This document shows positions 1-6,093 of a stretch of 11,495 bases of DNA, one piece after another (the stretch's first letter is position 1; each line of letters begins with the position of its first letter). Position numbers and translations under genes: made by a program. The stretch is from the NCBI GenBank assembly GCA_900772745.1, contig CAAGRV010000126.1, positions 1 to 11,495 on the forward strand, given 5' to 3'. The stretch comes from Clostridia bacterium (lineage in GTDB: Bacteria; Bacillota; Clostridia; Christensenellales; UBA3700). Under the pieces are notes generated by a model. The model was given only the letters and a program-made list of their open reading frames with translations. It ran no database searches and was not told the DNA's origin.

Positions 1-36
1 AAAAGTGCGTATTCCTATGGACAATACGCACTTTTT
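1..36 (+). terminator. Rho-independent terminator of an upstream gene
   Basis: A perfect 13-bp inverted repeat (1-13 with 23-35, AAAAGTGCGTATT against its complement) closes a 9-nt loop at 14-22 and runs into a T tract at 32-36. The left arm begins with four A, so the hairpin could also work on the minus strand. The gene it ends lies left of the window. The loop and right arm also contain the -35 region of the next gene's promoter. Confidence 0.8.
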
Positions 37-46
37 ATGTTATAAT
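18..46 (+). promoter_or_regulatory. Sigma-A-type promoter of glgP
   Basis: TGGACA at 18-23 (5 of 6 to the consensus -35) is followed after exactly 17 nt by a perfect TATAAT at 41-46. The expected start of transcription is near 53, giving a leader of about 33 nt. The ribosome binding site GGAGAG at 75-80 lies 5 nt before the ATG at 86. The -35 hexamer starts in the loop of the upstream terminator and ends on the first base of its right arm. Confidence 0.75.
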
Positions 47-85
47 TTTCTCGTCAAAGTATTATTATTTTTATGGAGAGAATAA

Positions 86-2575
86 ATGACTAAATACGAC
101 ATTGAACAACTAGATAAAGCAGTTTGCCAAAAATGCGAAGTATTTTTCGGCAAAAAAGTTGAAGAAGTAAGCAAAACTCAACTTTATAGAGCAATTTGCA
201 CCACCGTGCGCAATATTCTTACAGAAAAGCGTTTGGAATTCAAAGCCAAAAGACGTGACCAACAAACTAAACAAGTTTACTATATGTCTATGGAATTCTT
301 GCTCGGTAGATCACTCAAAAACCACCTTTTCAACCTTGGAATGACTGATATTTTCGAGGAGATTTGCAATCGTCACGGCGCAACACTTGACGAAATGTAT
401 TCCATCGAGCCAGATGCTGGCTTGGGTAACGGCGGTCTTGGTAGACTTGCAGCGGCATACATGGAGTCTTTGACCAATCTCAACTATGTTGCAAGCGGAT
501 TTTCTATCAGATATGACTATGGTATTTTCAAACAAAAAATATCTGACGGCTGGCAACTTGAAATGCCTGACGAATGGCTCAACAACGGCGACGTTTGGCT
601 AGCATCTCGTGAAGAAGACAGCTTTGAAGTCAAGTTCGGCGGTTCGGTAGAGCAACATTGGGAAGACGGCAAGCTCAAAATCGAGTATAAAGATTGCTAC
701 AATATCATCGCTGTGCCTTATGATATGAATATCTCAGGTTACAACGTGCCAGCAGTCAACAAACTCCGTCTTTGGACAGCCAAAGCGCCAGTTGACTTTG
801 ATATGCAACTTTTCTCCCAAGGCGAATATGTAAAATCTTTGGAACAAAAGGCACTTGCTGAGAGTATTTGCAAAGTTTTGTACCCAGCAGACCACCATAT
901 CGAAGGCAAAATGCTCAGACTAAAACAACAATATTTCTTCGTGTCCGCATCTATCCAATCTATCATCAAGAAACATATGCGTGACTACAATACACTTGAC
1001 AATCTTGGCGAAAAGGTTGCTATCCATATCAACGACACCCACCCTACATTGTGTATTCCAGAGCTTATGAGAATTTTGCTCGACGACTATGGATACAGTT
1101 GGGACGACGCTTGGAAGATTATCAAAGAAACCATATCTTACACCAACCATACCGTTATGGCGGAGGCTTTGGAGAAGTGGCCAGAGAACATTTTCAAACA
1201 ACTTTTGCCACGTATCTACCAAATTGTTTGCGAAATCAACCAAAGATATTGTGCTGACCTATGGAATTTCTATCCAAACGACTTCAACAAGGTATCTTAC
1301 AACGCAATTTTGTCTAATGGTCAAATCAAAATGGCAAATCTTTGCTTGGCTGCATCACACACTGTCAATGGTGTATCTGCGCTCCACTCAGAGATTTTGA
1401 AGAACGACGTATTCCACGACGCTTACGTGATGACGCCAAACAAGTTCACCAACGTAACCAATGGTATTACCTACCGCAGATGGCTATGTCAAGCCAATCC
1501 ATTGCTCAGCAACTATATTACCGAGCTTATTGGCGACGACTTCAAGAAAGACGCTACCGCTCTCAAAGGTTTGGAGACATTCAAGGGCAACCAAGACGTG
1601 CTTGACAAGTGGATGAAAATCAAGCGTGAGAACAAAGTTGCACTCTCCAACTATATCAAAGAGGCGAACGGTATCGAAGTTGATCCTGACTCAATTTTCG
1701 ACGTTCAAGTAAAGAGATTGCACGAGTACAAGAGACAACTTCTCAACGCATTGCACATTCTTGACTTGTACTACCAAATTAAACAAAACCCAAATATCGA
1801 GATGAACCCACGCACGTTTATCTTTGGTGCAAAGGCTGCGCCTAGCTATTATATGGCTAAACAAATCATTCGTCTTATCCACTCTTTGGGCACACTTATC
1901 AACAACGACCCAGACGTGAAGGGACGTATCAAAGTTGTTTATATCGAGAACTATCGTGTCACACTTGCCGAGATGATTATGCCAGCATCTGACGTGTCAG
2001 AGCAAATCTCTATCGCTGGTAAAGAGGCGAGCGGTACAGGCAATATGAAGTTTATGATCAACGGCGCTGTGACTATCGGTACTATGGACGGCGCAAATAT
2101 CGAAATCCATGAGAACGTTGGCGCAGAGAATATCTTTATATTCGGACTTTTGGCACACGAGATTGACGAGCTCAATCGCAACGGCTATGAGCCAAGCAGA
2201 TATTACCAATCCAATGCTCGTATCAAGGCTGTTATCGACGGTTTGCACAAGGGCATTGCTGGTGTCAATTACAGCGAAGTTGCTGACAGCTTGGTATTCG
2301 GTGGCGACAGCTACAAGGTGCTAGCCGACTTTGATTCTTATTGTGACGCGCACACTCGTCTTGACAGAGCATATTCTGACAAAGAGCGTTGGGCACGCAT
2401 GAGCCTTATGAACACTGCCAACTCAGGTTTCTTCTCATCTGACAGAAGTGTAGAAGAGTATGCAGAAAGAATTTGGAACTTGCAACCAGTCAAGGATATT
2501 CCAGTCAAAGCAAAAGCCGTGCCAAAGACTGCTCCAAAGGCAAAGAAAGCTCCAGCAAAGAAAACGACAAAATAA
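86..2575 (+). CDS. glgP: Glycogen/starch (maltodextrin) phosphorylase
   Basis: The encoded 829-residue protein is a glycosyltransferase family 35 enzyme: it splits alpha-1,4-glucan with phosphate, releasing glucose-1-phosphate in the cytoplasm. Family motifs are intact and in order: EPDAGLGNGGLGRLAA at 108-123, NDTHP at 316-320, RLHEYKRQ at 544-551 and the pyridoxal-phosphate motif EASGTGNMK, whose last residue K655 should carry the cofactor. The family core (about 800 residues) ends around the WNLQ segment. After it come 29 extra residues (801-829) with ten lysines plus many Ala and Pro, an unusual basic tail. The ATG at 86 is chosen for GGAGAG 5 nt upstream. The gene has its own promoter and terminator, so it is probably monocistronic. 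Whether it prefers glycogen or maltodextrin cannot be read from sequence alone. Confidence 0.97.
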   Translation: MTKYDIEQLDKAVCQKCEVFFGKKVEEVSKTQLYRAICTTVRNILTEKRLEFKAKRRDQQTKQVYYMSMEFLLGRSLKNHLFNLGMTDIFEEICNRHGATLDEMYSIEPDAGLGNGGLGRLAAAYMESLTNLNYVASGFSIRYDYGIFKQKISDGWQLEMPDEWLNNGDVWLASREEDSFEVKFGGSVEQHWEDGKLKIEYKDCYNIIAVPYDMNISGYNVPAVNKLRLWTAKAPVDFDMQLFSQGEYVKSLEQKALAESICKVLYPADHHIEGKMLRLKQQYFFVSASIQSIIKKHMRDYNTLDNLGEKVAIHINDTHPTLCIPELMRILLDDYGYSWDDAWKIIKETISYTNHTVMAEALEKWPENIFKQLLPRIYQIVCEINQRYCADLWNFYPNDFNKVSYNAILSNGQIKMANLCLAASHTVNGVSALHSEILKNDVFHDAYVMTPNKFTNVTNGITYRRWLCQANPLLSNYITELIGDDFKKDATALKGLETFKGNQDVLDKWMKIKRENKVALSNYIKEANGIEVDPDSIFDVQVKRLHEYKRQLLNALHILDLYYQIKQNPNIEMNPRTFIFGAKAAPSYYMAKQIIRLIHSLGTLINNDPDVKGRIKVVYIENYRVTLAEMIMPASDVSEQISIAGKEASGTGNMKFMINGAVTIGTMDGANIEIHENVGAENIFIFGLLAHEIDELNRNGYEPSRYYQSNARIKAVIDGLHKGIAGVNYSEVADSLVFGGDSYKVLADFDSYCDAHTRLDRAYSDKERWARMSLMNTANSGFFSSDRSVEEYAERIWNLQPVKDIPVKAKAVPKTAPKAKKAPAKKTTK

Positions 2576-2583
2576 TCAACAAG

Positions 2584-2607
2584 GCACTCCGTTTGGAGTG
2601 CTTTTTT
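2584..2607 (+). terminator. Rho-independent terminator after glgP
   Basis: GCACTCC (2584-2590), loop GTTT, GGAGTGC (2595-2601), then six T at 2602-2607. It begins 8 nt after the glgP stop codon. Confidence 0.9.
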
Positions 2608-2738
2608 GTTGCATAAATTGGCATTGGGGAAACAAGTGCGATAGTCTTCGGCAACACCTTCGGTGAAAATATTTGATTGTCTACAAACAAGCAATTAGCT
2701 TGCGCTATATATTTGCAAACCGTTTTCGGGAGCGAAAG

Positions 2739-2815
2739 TGGCGGTATTTTATGTTTTGTGCAAAAGAGCAGTATATGTCGCATTGAGAAAAGTGGCAGTA
2801 TATGTCGCATGAAAA
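2739..2815. repeat. Short direct repeats, possible mobile-element end
   Basis: The 16-mer GCAGTATATGTCGCAT occurs exactly at 2768-2783 and again at 2795-2810, a 27-nt period. Both copies are followed by a GA/A-rich segment. A third, more diverged unit starts near 2744 (AAGTGGCGGTATTTTATG). Tandem units close to an element end are seen in IS21-type insertion sequences, but no transposase is present here, so the assignment is a guess. I saw no convincing gene in 2608-2867. Confidence 0.5.
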
Positions 2816-2867
2816 TGATAACAATGTATATAGATAAATATATAGCGAAAAAATATTTTGAAAAAAA

Positions 2868-2882
2868 TGATAATAATTACTA
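2868..2882 (+). promoter_or_regulatory. Candidate Per box (PerR operator)
   Basis: TGATAATAATTACTA matches the 7-1-7 Per box consensus TTATAATNATTATAA at 11 of the 14 defined positions. It ends 7 nt before the -35 of the perR promoter, where a bound regulator could block RNA polymerase. Autoregulation of perR and control of the downstream rubrerythrin are inferred. The AT-rich background makes chance resemblance possible. Confidence 0.45.
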
Positions 2883-2889
2883 TTTTTGC

Positions 2890-2918
2890 TTGACAAGCTA
2901 GATTTTATGCTGTATTAT
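2890..2918 (+). promoter_or_regulatory. Sigma-A-type promoter of perR-rubrerythrin
   Basis: A perfect TTGACA at 2890-2895 is spaced 17 nt from TATTAT at 2913-2918. The overlapping TATAAT at 2918-2923 would give a 22-nt spacer and is less likely. The -10 lies in a palindrome, ATTATATAAT (2914-2923). A strong ribosome binding site, GGGGAGG (2934-2940), precedes the ATG at 2947. Confidence 0.75.
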
Positions 2919-2946
2919 ATAATCACAAAGCAAGGGGAGGTAAACG

Positions 2947-3336
2947 ATGGCAAATTATTCTAGCAGAAGAGAAACCATTTTGAAAGTGCTACGCAGTACC
3001 AAATCTCACCCTTGTGCAGAGTATGTTTATGAGGAGTGTCGCAAGAGTATTCCCAACATATCACTCGGCACTGTCTATCGAAACTTGGCTACACTTGAGA
3101 AAAGTGGTGAGGTCATCAAAGTGGCGACGGTAGACGGCAGAGATAGATATGACGGCGACACGTCGACGCACACTCACCTTATTTGTACCCGTTGTGGCAA
3201 GGTGATTGATATAGACATATCGAGCGGACTTGCTAAGGCTCTCGAAGACGAGAGGGCAGAGCACGATTATCAAGATATTCAACTCAACTTCTATTCGTTG
3301 TGTGACGAATGCAAGCAGAGCGAAAATAAAAACTAA
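2947..3336 (+). CDS. perR: PerR-type peroxide-sensing repressor (Fur family)
   Basis: This 129-residue Fur-family regulator has an N-terminal winged helix (about 1-65, with SLGTVYRNLATLE at 39-51) and a C-terminal metal-binding dimerisation domain. The structural zinc site is complete as two CxxC pairs, C80/C83 and C119/C122. The regulatory metal ligands of Bacillus PerR line up as H21, D69, H75, H77 and D88. The aspartate at 88 is the residue type that separates PerR from Fur, and H21 and H75 correspond to the histidines oxidised on peroxide sensing. The N-terminus is about 16 residues shorter than Bacillus PerR. It sits 26 nt ahead of reverse rubrerythrin with no terminator between them, so the two are very likely co-transcribed. 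A candidate Per box upstream suggests autoregulation. The PerR subtype is inferred from ligands, not from experiment. Confidence 0.9.
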   Translation: MANYSSRRETILKVLRSTKSHPCAEYVYEECRKSIPNISLGTVYRNLATLEKSGEVIKVATVDGRDRYDGDTSTHTHLICTRCGKVIDIDISSGLAKALEDERAEHDYQDIQLNFYSLCDECKQSENKN

Positions 3337-3362
3337 ACTATATGATTTATGGAGGAACTGAA

Positions 3363-3911
3363 ATGAAAAAATTTAGATGTAGTGTATGTGGATATGTTCA
3401 CGAAGGCGACAGCGCACCAGCAGAGTGCCCAGTATGCCATGTTGGAGCTGACAAGTTTGTAGAGGTAGTTGCTGATGACAACGCACCTTATGCTGATGAG
3501 CACAGAGTTGGCATTGCCAAAGACCTTGACGCAGAAGTAGTAAAAGGCTTGCTCGAAAACTTCAATGGCGAGTGCACCGAAGTTGGTATGTATATTGCAA
3601 TGAGCAGACAAGCTGACAGAGAAGGTTATCCTGACGTTGCAGAGGCTTTCAAGAGATATGCTCTCGAAGAGGCTGAGCACGCAGCAAAATTTGCAGAACT
3701 TCTTGGCAACGTTTTGACTGACAGCACTGCAAAAAACGTTAAGATGAGAATGGAAGCTGAGGCTGGCGCTTGCGAAGGCAAACTTGCTCTTGCAAAACTT
3801 GCAAAGCAACTTGGCTATGACGCAGTACACGATACTGTTCACGAAATGTGCAAAGACGAGGCTAGACACGGAGCTGGTTTTAGAGGTCTTTACAACAGAT
3901 ACTTCAAATAA
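3363..3911 (+). CDS. rbr: Reverse rubrerythrin (peroxidase)
   Basis: A cytoplasmic non-haem iron peroxidase of 182 residues that reduces hydrogen peroxide with electrons from the NAD(P)H/rubredoxin system. The domain order is inverted relative to classical rubrerythrin. A rubredoxin-type Fe(Cys)4 knuckle comes first (C6, C9, C22, C25), followed by a ferritin-like four-helix domain. Candidate di-iron ligands are E70/E73, E103 with H106 (EAEH), E133, and E166 with H169 (EARH). This is the arrangement known from Clostridium acetobutylicum reverse rubrerythrins, which have nearly the same length. An upstream in-frame ATG at 3342 would add seven residues, but GGAGG at 3351-3355 lies 7 nt before the ATG at 3363, so 3363 is preferred. 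It is the second gene of the perR operon and ends before a strong terminator. Confidence 0.95.
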   Translation: MKKFRCSVCGYVHEGDSAPAECPVCHVGADKFVEVVADDNAPYADEHRVGIAKDLDAEVVKGLLENFNGECTEVGMYIAMSRQADREGYPDVAEAFKRYALEEAEHAAKFAELLGNVLTDSTAKNVKMRMEAEAGACEGKLALAKLAKQLGYDAVHDTVHEMCKDEARHGAGFRGLYNRYFK

Positions 3912-3942
3912 TCAAGTATGTCCTTGGGGGAGATACAAGATA

Positions 3943-3976
3943 AAGCGAGCAGGGCTTAGGTCCTGCTTGTTTTTTT
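3943..3976 (+). terminator. Rho-independent terminator after rubrerythrin
   Basis: CGAGCAGG (3946-3953) pairs with CCTGCTTG (3962-3969) through one G-U pair around an 8-nt loop, with A/T extensions outward. Seven T follow at 3970-3976. It lies about 30 nt after the rubrerythrin stop. Confidence 0.88.
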
Positions 3977-4049
3977 GCATTTTAGGGATATGTATTGACT
4001 TTTTGCCAATTTTTTCACATATTAGAGTTCATACCAGTATAGAGTAATT

Positions 4050-4440
4050 TTCATTGAAAAGCGGTATAAAGACACAATTCTTTATTGGAATAAAGAAAAG
4101 AGCCAAGAGTTGTCGGTGAACCCCGGGGTCCAATTCCCCGACGTTGTGGCAAATCTTGGCTTTGATATTATTATACGCAAAGCAAAGGCATTTGTCAACA
4201 GTTTTGAAGAAAACCCGAAAACAAGCAAGATAAACAAGCCGAGCAATCCCAACAATACAAGCAATATGAACAAGTTGAACAATATCAGCAATACGGACAA
4301 GCCAAGCAACTTAATGAACAAAAATGGAGTAGTACTCAATGGGTAGGTGAACAAAACTAGAAAAGTGAGCAAAATAACAACGACAATCAACCAATGAGCG
4401 TTGCGGAAAAACTAATGCAATCACAAAGCTATCAAAAATG
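4050..4440 (+). pseudogene. Decayed Gln-rich gene remnant
   Basis: No intact gene fits the 634-nt gap after rubrerythrin, but protein-like sequence is visible on the plus strand in two frames. One frame is open across 4026-4343; around 4119-4214 it reads NPGVQFPDVVANLGF and continues to FVNSFEE. A second frame, open from 4208, carries a patterned Gln/Tyr segment (QQYKQYEQVEQYQQYGQ, about 4240-4290) that alternates CAA/CAG, TAT/TAC and GAA codons. It is broken by TAG at 4358-4360 and continues in the same frame with MSVAEKLMQSQSYQK (about 4394-4438). The simplest reading is one former gene with a frameshift near 4208 and a nonsense mutation at 4358. No start codon with a ribosome binding site is evident. 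A chance CAA-rich stretch cannot be excluded. The family is unknown. Confidence 0.45.
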
Positions 4441-4489
4441 CCAAAACACCCTAAAAATTCGCTATTTTTCAACAAAAATATTTTCTCTA

Positions 4490-4518
4490 TGGACATTGCT
4501 CCTTTTATATGTTATTAT
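4490..4518 (+). promoter_or_regulatory. Sigma-A-type promoter of the transporter operon
   Basis: TGGACA at 4490-4495 is spaced 17 nt from TATTAT at 4513-4518. An overlapping TATAAT at 4516-4521 would have a 20-nt spacer. The -35 hexamer is the same as that of glgP. GAGGAG at 4535-4540 is the ribosome binding site of the transporter, 5 nt before the ATG at 4546. Confidence 0.65.
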
Positions 4519-4545
4519 AATATTATAAATATTTGAGGAGCGAGT

Positions 4546-6093
4546 ATGACTGACAAAACTCAACAACAGGGTATCAAACTCGATATCAAACGCACCTTTT
4601 TTGTAGGCTTTGCCTTTATGAGTATTATGTGCTTTTGGGAAGTGTATGATTATATCATGCCTCTCATTCTATCCAGATATTTTGGACTCAACCAAGCACA
4701 ATATGGTATTGTTATGGGACTTGACAACTTGTTGGCAATTTTCTTGTTGCCACTCTTTGGACACCTAAGCGACCGCAAACAAAAGACAAGACTTGGCAGA
4801 AGAACTCACTTTATCTTGATAGGCACGATAGCGGCGAGCTTGTGCTTGATATTGCTAAGCTTGGCAGAATACGGGCAGTACAAAGCTATCCTAGACGCCA
4901 ACATTACCAACATTCAAGGCTTGACCGAATATGGCTTGGATCCAAAATACCTTACAGCTCCTTACATTGATTTGTACAACCAAGTCCAAACCAATGGCGT
5001 CAAACTCACAGGTGACAACCTCGCTATGTACAACGAAATGTTGAGCGAAGTTTATGCCGCACAAGTCAAACTTGCCAGTGGTGTAACCAAAGCAAAACCA
5101 GGCTACTTTGTTGTATTTATGATAGTTTTGGTATTCGAGCTTGTTGCAATGGCGTCATATCGTTCGCCAGCAGTTGCACTTATGCCTGACGTTACTCCAA
5201 AGCCACTCAGATCCCAAGCCAATGCGATTATCACATTCATGGGCGGTGCTGGTGGTCTTGTATCAATTTTGATTTATACACTCCTTGCCAAGAAAAGATA
5301 CCAATCTCACATCGCATTGTTTTGCACACTTGCGGGCGTAATGCTGGGTATGCTGGTAGCATTTATATTGACTTGCAACGAAAAGAAATTCGTCGAAAAG
5401 CGACTTGCAGAAGAGAAAGAATGGGACATTGTCGATGAAGTCGAAGAGTTGGGTACAGCCAAACTTCCAAAAGAAAAATTCGGCTCATTGCTACTTATTT
5501 TGTTCACAGTATTTTTGTGGTTTATGGGCTACAATGCAGTCAAGTCACACTTGTCTACCTATGCGACGTCTGTTCTCAATCTCAAAGATAGTTTTGTAGG
5601 AATTATCAACATTATCAATGGTATCGGTGGTGCGGTTGCACTCCTTCCAGTGGCATTGCTAGCTAGCAAAATCGGCAGAAAGAAGACAATTATTTTGGGA
5701 CTTTTGTTGGCAGCGGCAGCGTTCATTCCTTGTATCTTTATGAACGCCAACACTCCGGGGATCAAATTCCTATTCCCACTTTGCTTTATCTTGTCAGGTT
5801 TTGGATTGGTATGTGTAAACGTCAACACCTTGCCAATGGTAACCGAGCTATCCAAAGGTAGCAACGTAGGCAAATACACAGGATATTATTATATATTCTC
5901 TATGACTGCCCAATCAGTTACTCCATTCTTTGCGGGTATCTTTATGGACAAATTCCACAGCAACGCCGTATTTATCTATGGCATTGTATTTATCTTGCTT
6001 GCAACCATGACCAACGCTTTCATCAAGCACGGTGACAACAAGCCAGACAAAAAAGCAAAAATGATAGAATATTTTGGTGAAGAAGATGACTAA
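4546..6093 (+). CDS. MFS transporter, SLC45/GPH-like sugar symporter type
   Basis: An integral membrane protein of 515 residues with 12 predicted hydrophobic spans, at roughly 18-42, 52-72, 87-107, 187-204, 228-247, 255-275, 312-335, 348-373, 380-400, 408-431, 445-468 and 474-494. The cytoplasmic loop after span 2 carries the major-facilitator signature GHLSDRKQKTRLGRR (72-86), in the form typical of the GPH/SLC45 sugar:cation symporters. A degenerate copy, SKIGRKK (374-380), follows span 8. RSPAVALMPDVTPKPLRSQA (206-225) also fits that group. The predicted external loop between spans 3 and 4 (about 108-186) is unusually long at nearly 80 residues. The substrate is not identifiable; glycosides or oligosaccharides are plausible from the family. 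It is the first gene of a four-gene operon and its end overlaps the next gene by 8 nt. Confidence 0.88.
   Translation: MTDKTQQQGIKLDIKRTFFVGFAFMSIMCFWEVYDYIMPLILSRYFGLNQAQYGIVMGLDNLLAIFLLPLFGHLSDRKQKTRLGRRTHFILIGTIAASLCLILLSLAEYGQYKAILDANITNIQGLTEYGLDPKYLTAPYIDLYNQVQTNGVKLTGDNLAMYNEMLSEVYAAQVKLASGVTKAKPGYFVVFMIVLVFELVAMASYRSPAVALMPDVTPKPLRSQANAIITFMGGAGGLVSILIYTLLAKKRYQSHIALFCTLAGVMLGMLVAFILTCNEKKFVEKRLAEEKEWDIVDEVEELGTAKLPKEKFGSLLLILFTVFLWFMGYNAVKSHLSTYATSVLNLKDSFVGIINIINGIGGAVALLPVALLASKIGRKKTIILGLLLAAAAFIPCIFMNANTPGIKFLFPLCFILSGFGLVCVNVNTLPMVTELSKGSNVGKYTGYYYIFSMTAQSVTPFFAGIFMDKFHSNAVFIYGIVFILLATMTNAFIKHGDNKPDKKAKMIEYFGEEDD

Noticed and set aside
2690..2704. CAAGC/GCTTG inverted repeat as a regulatory hairpin
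   Set aside because: Only 5 bp, no U tract and no nearby gene start; chance is sufficient.
2505..2810. 101-residue minus-strand open frame across the glgP terminator and repeats
   Set aside because: It runs through the glgP terminator and into the glgP tail, and its apparent internal repetition simply mirrors the DNA direct repeats.
4076..4151. Possible tRNA, because 4124-4140 looks like a T arm
   Set aside because: No 7-bp acceptor stem, anticodon arm or CCA end can be built around it, and loop position 55 is C instead of T.
4082..4390. 102-residue minus-strand open frame, very hydrophobic
   Set aside because: Its Leu-rich character is the antisense of the CAA/AAC-rich plus-strand segment, and no ribosome binding site or promoter supports it.
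6074..6085. TTG/GTG starts for the ComEC-like gene
   Set aside because: The ATG at 6086 has a GGTGA-type site at proper spacing and gives an 8-nt overlap like that at the last junction of the operon.
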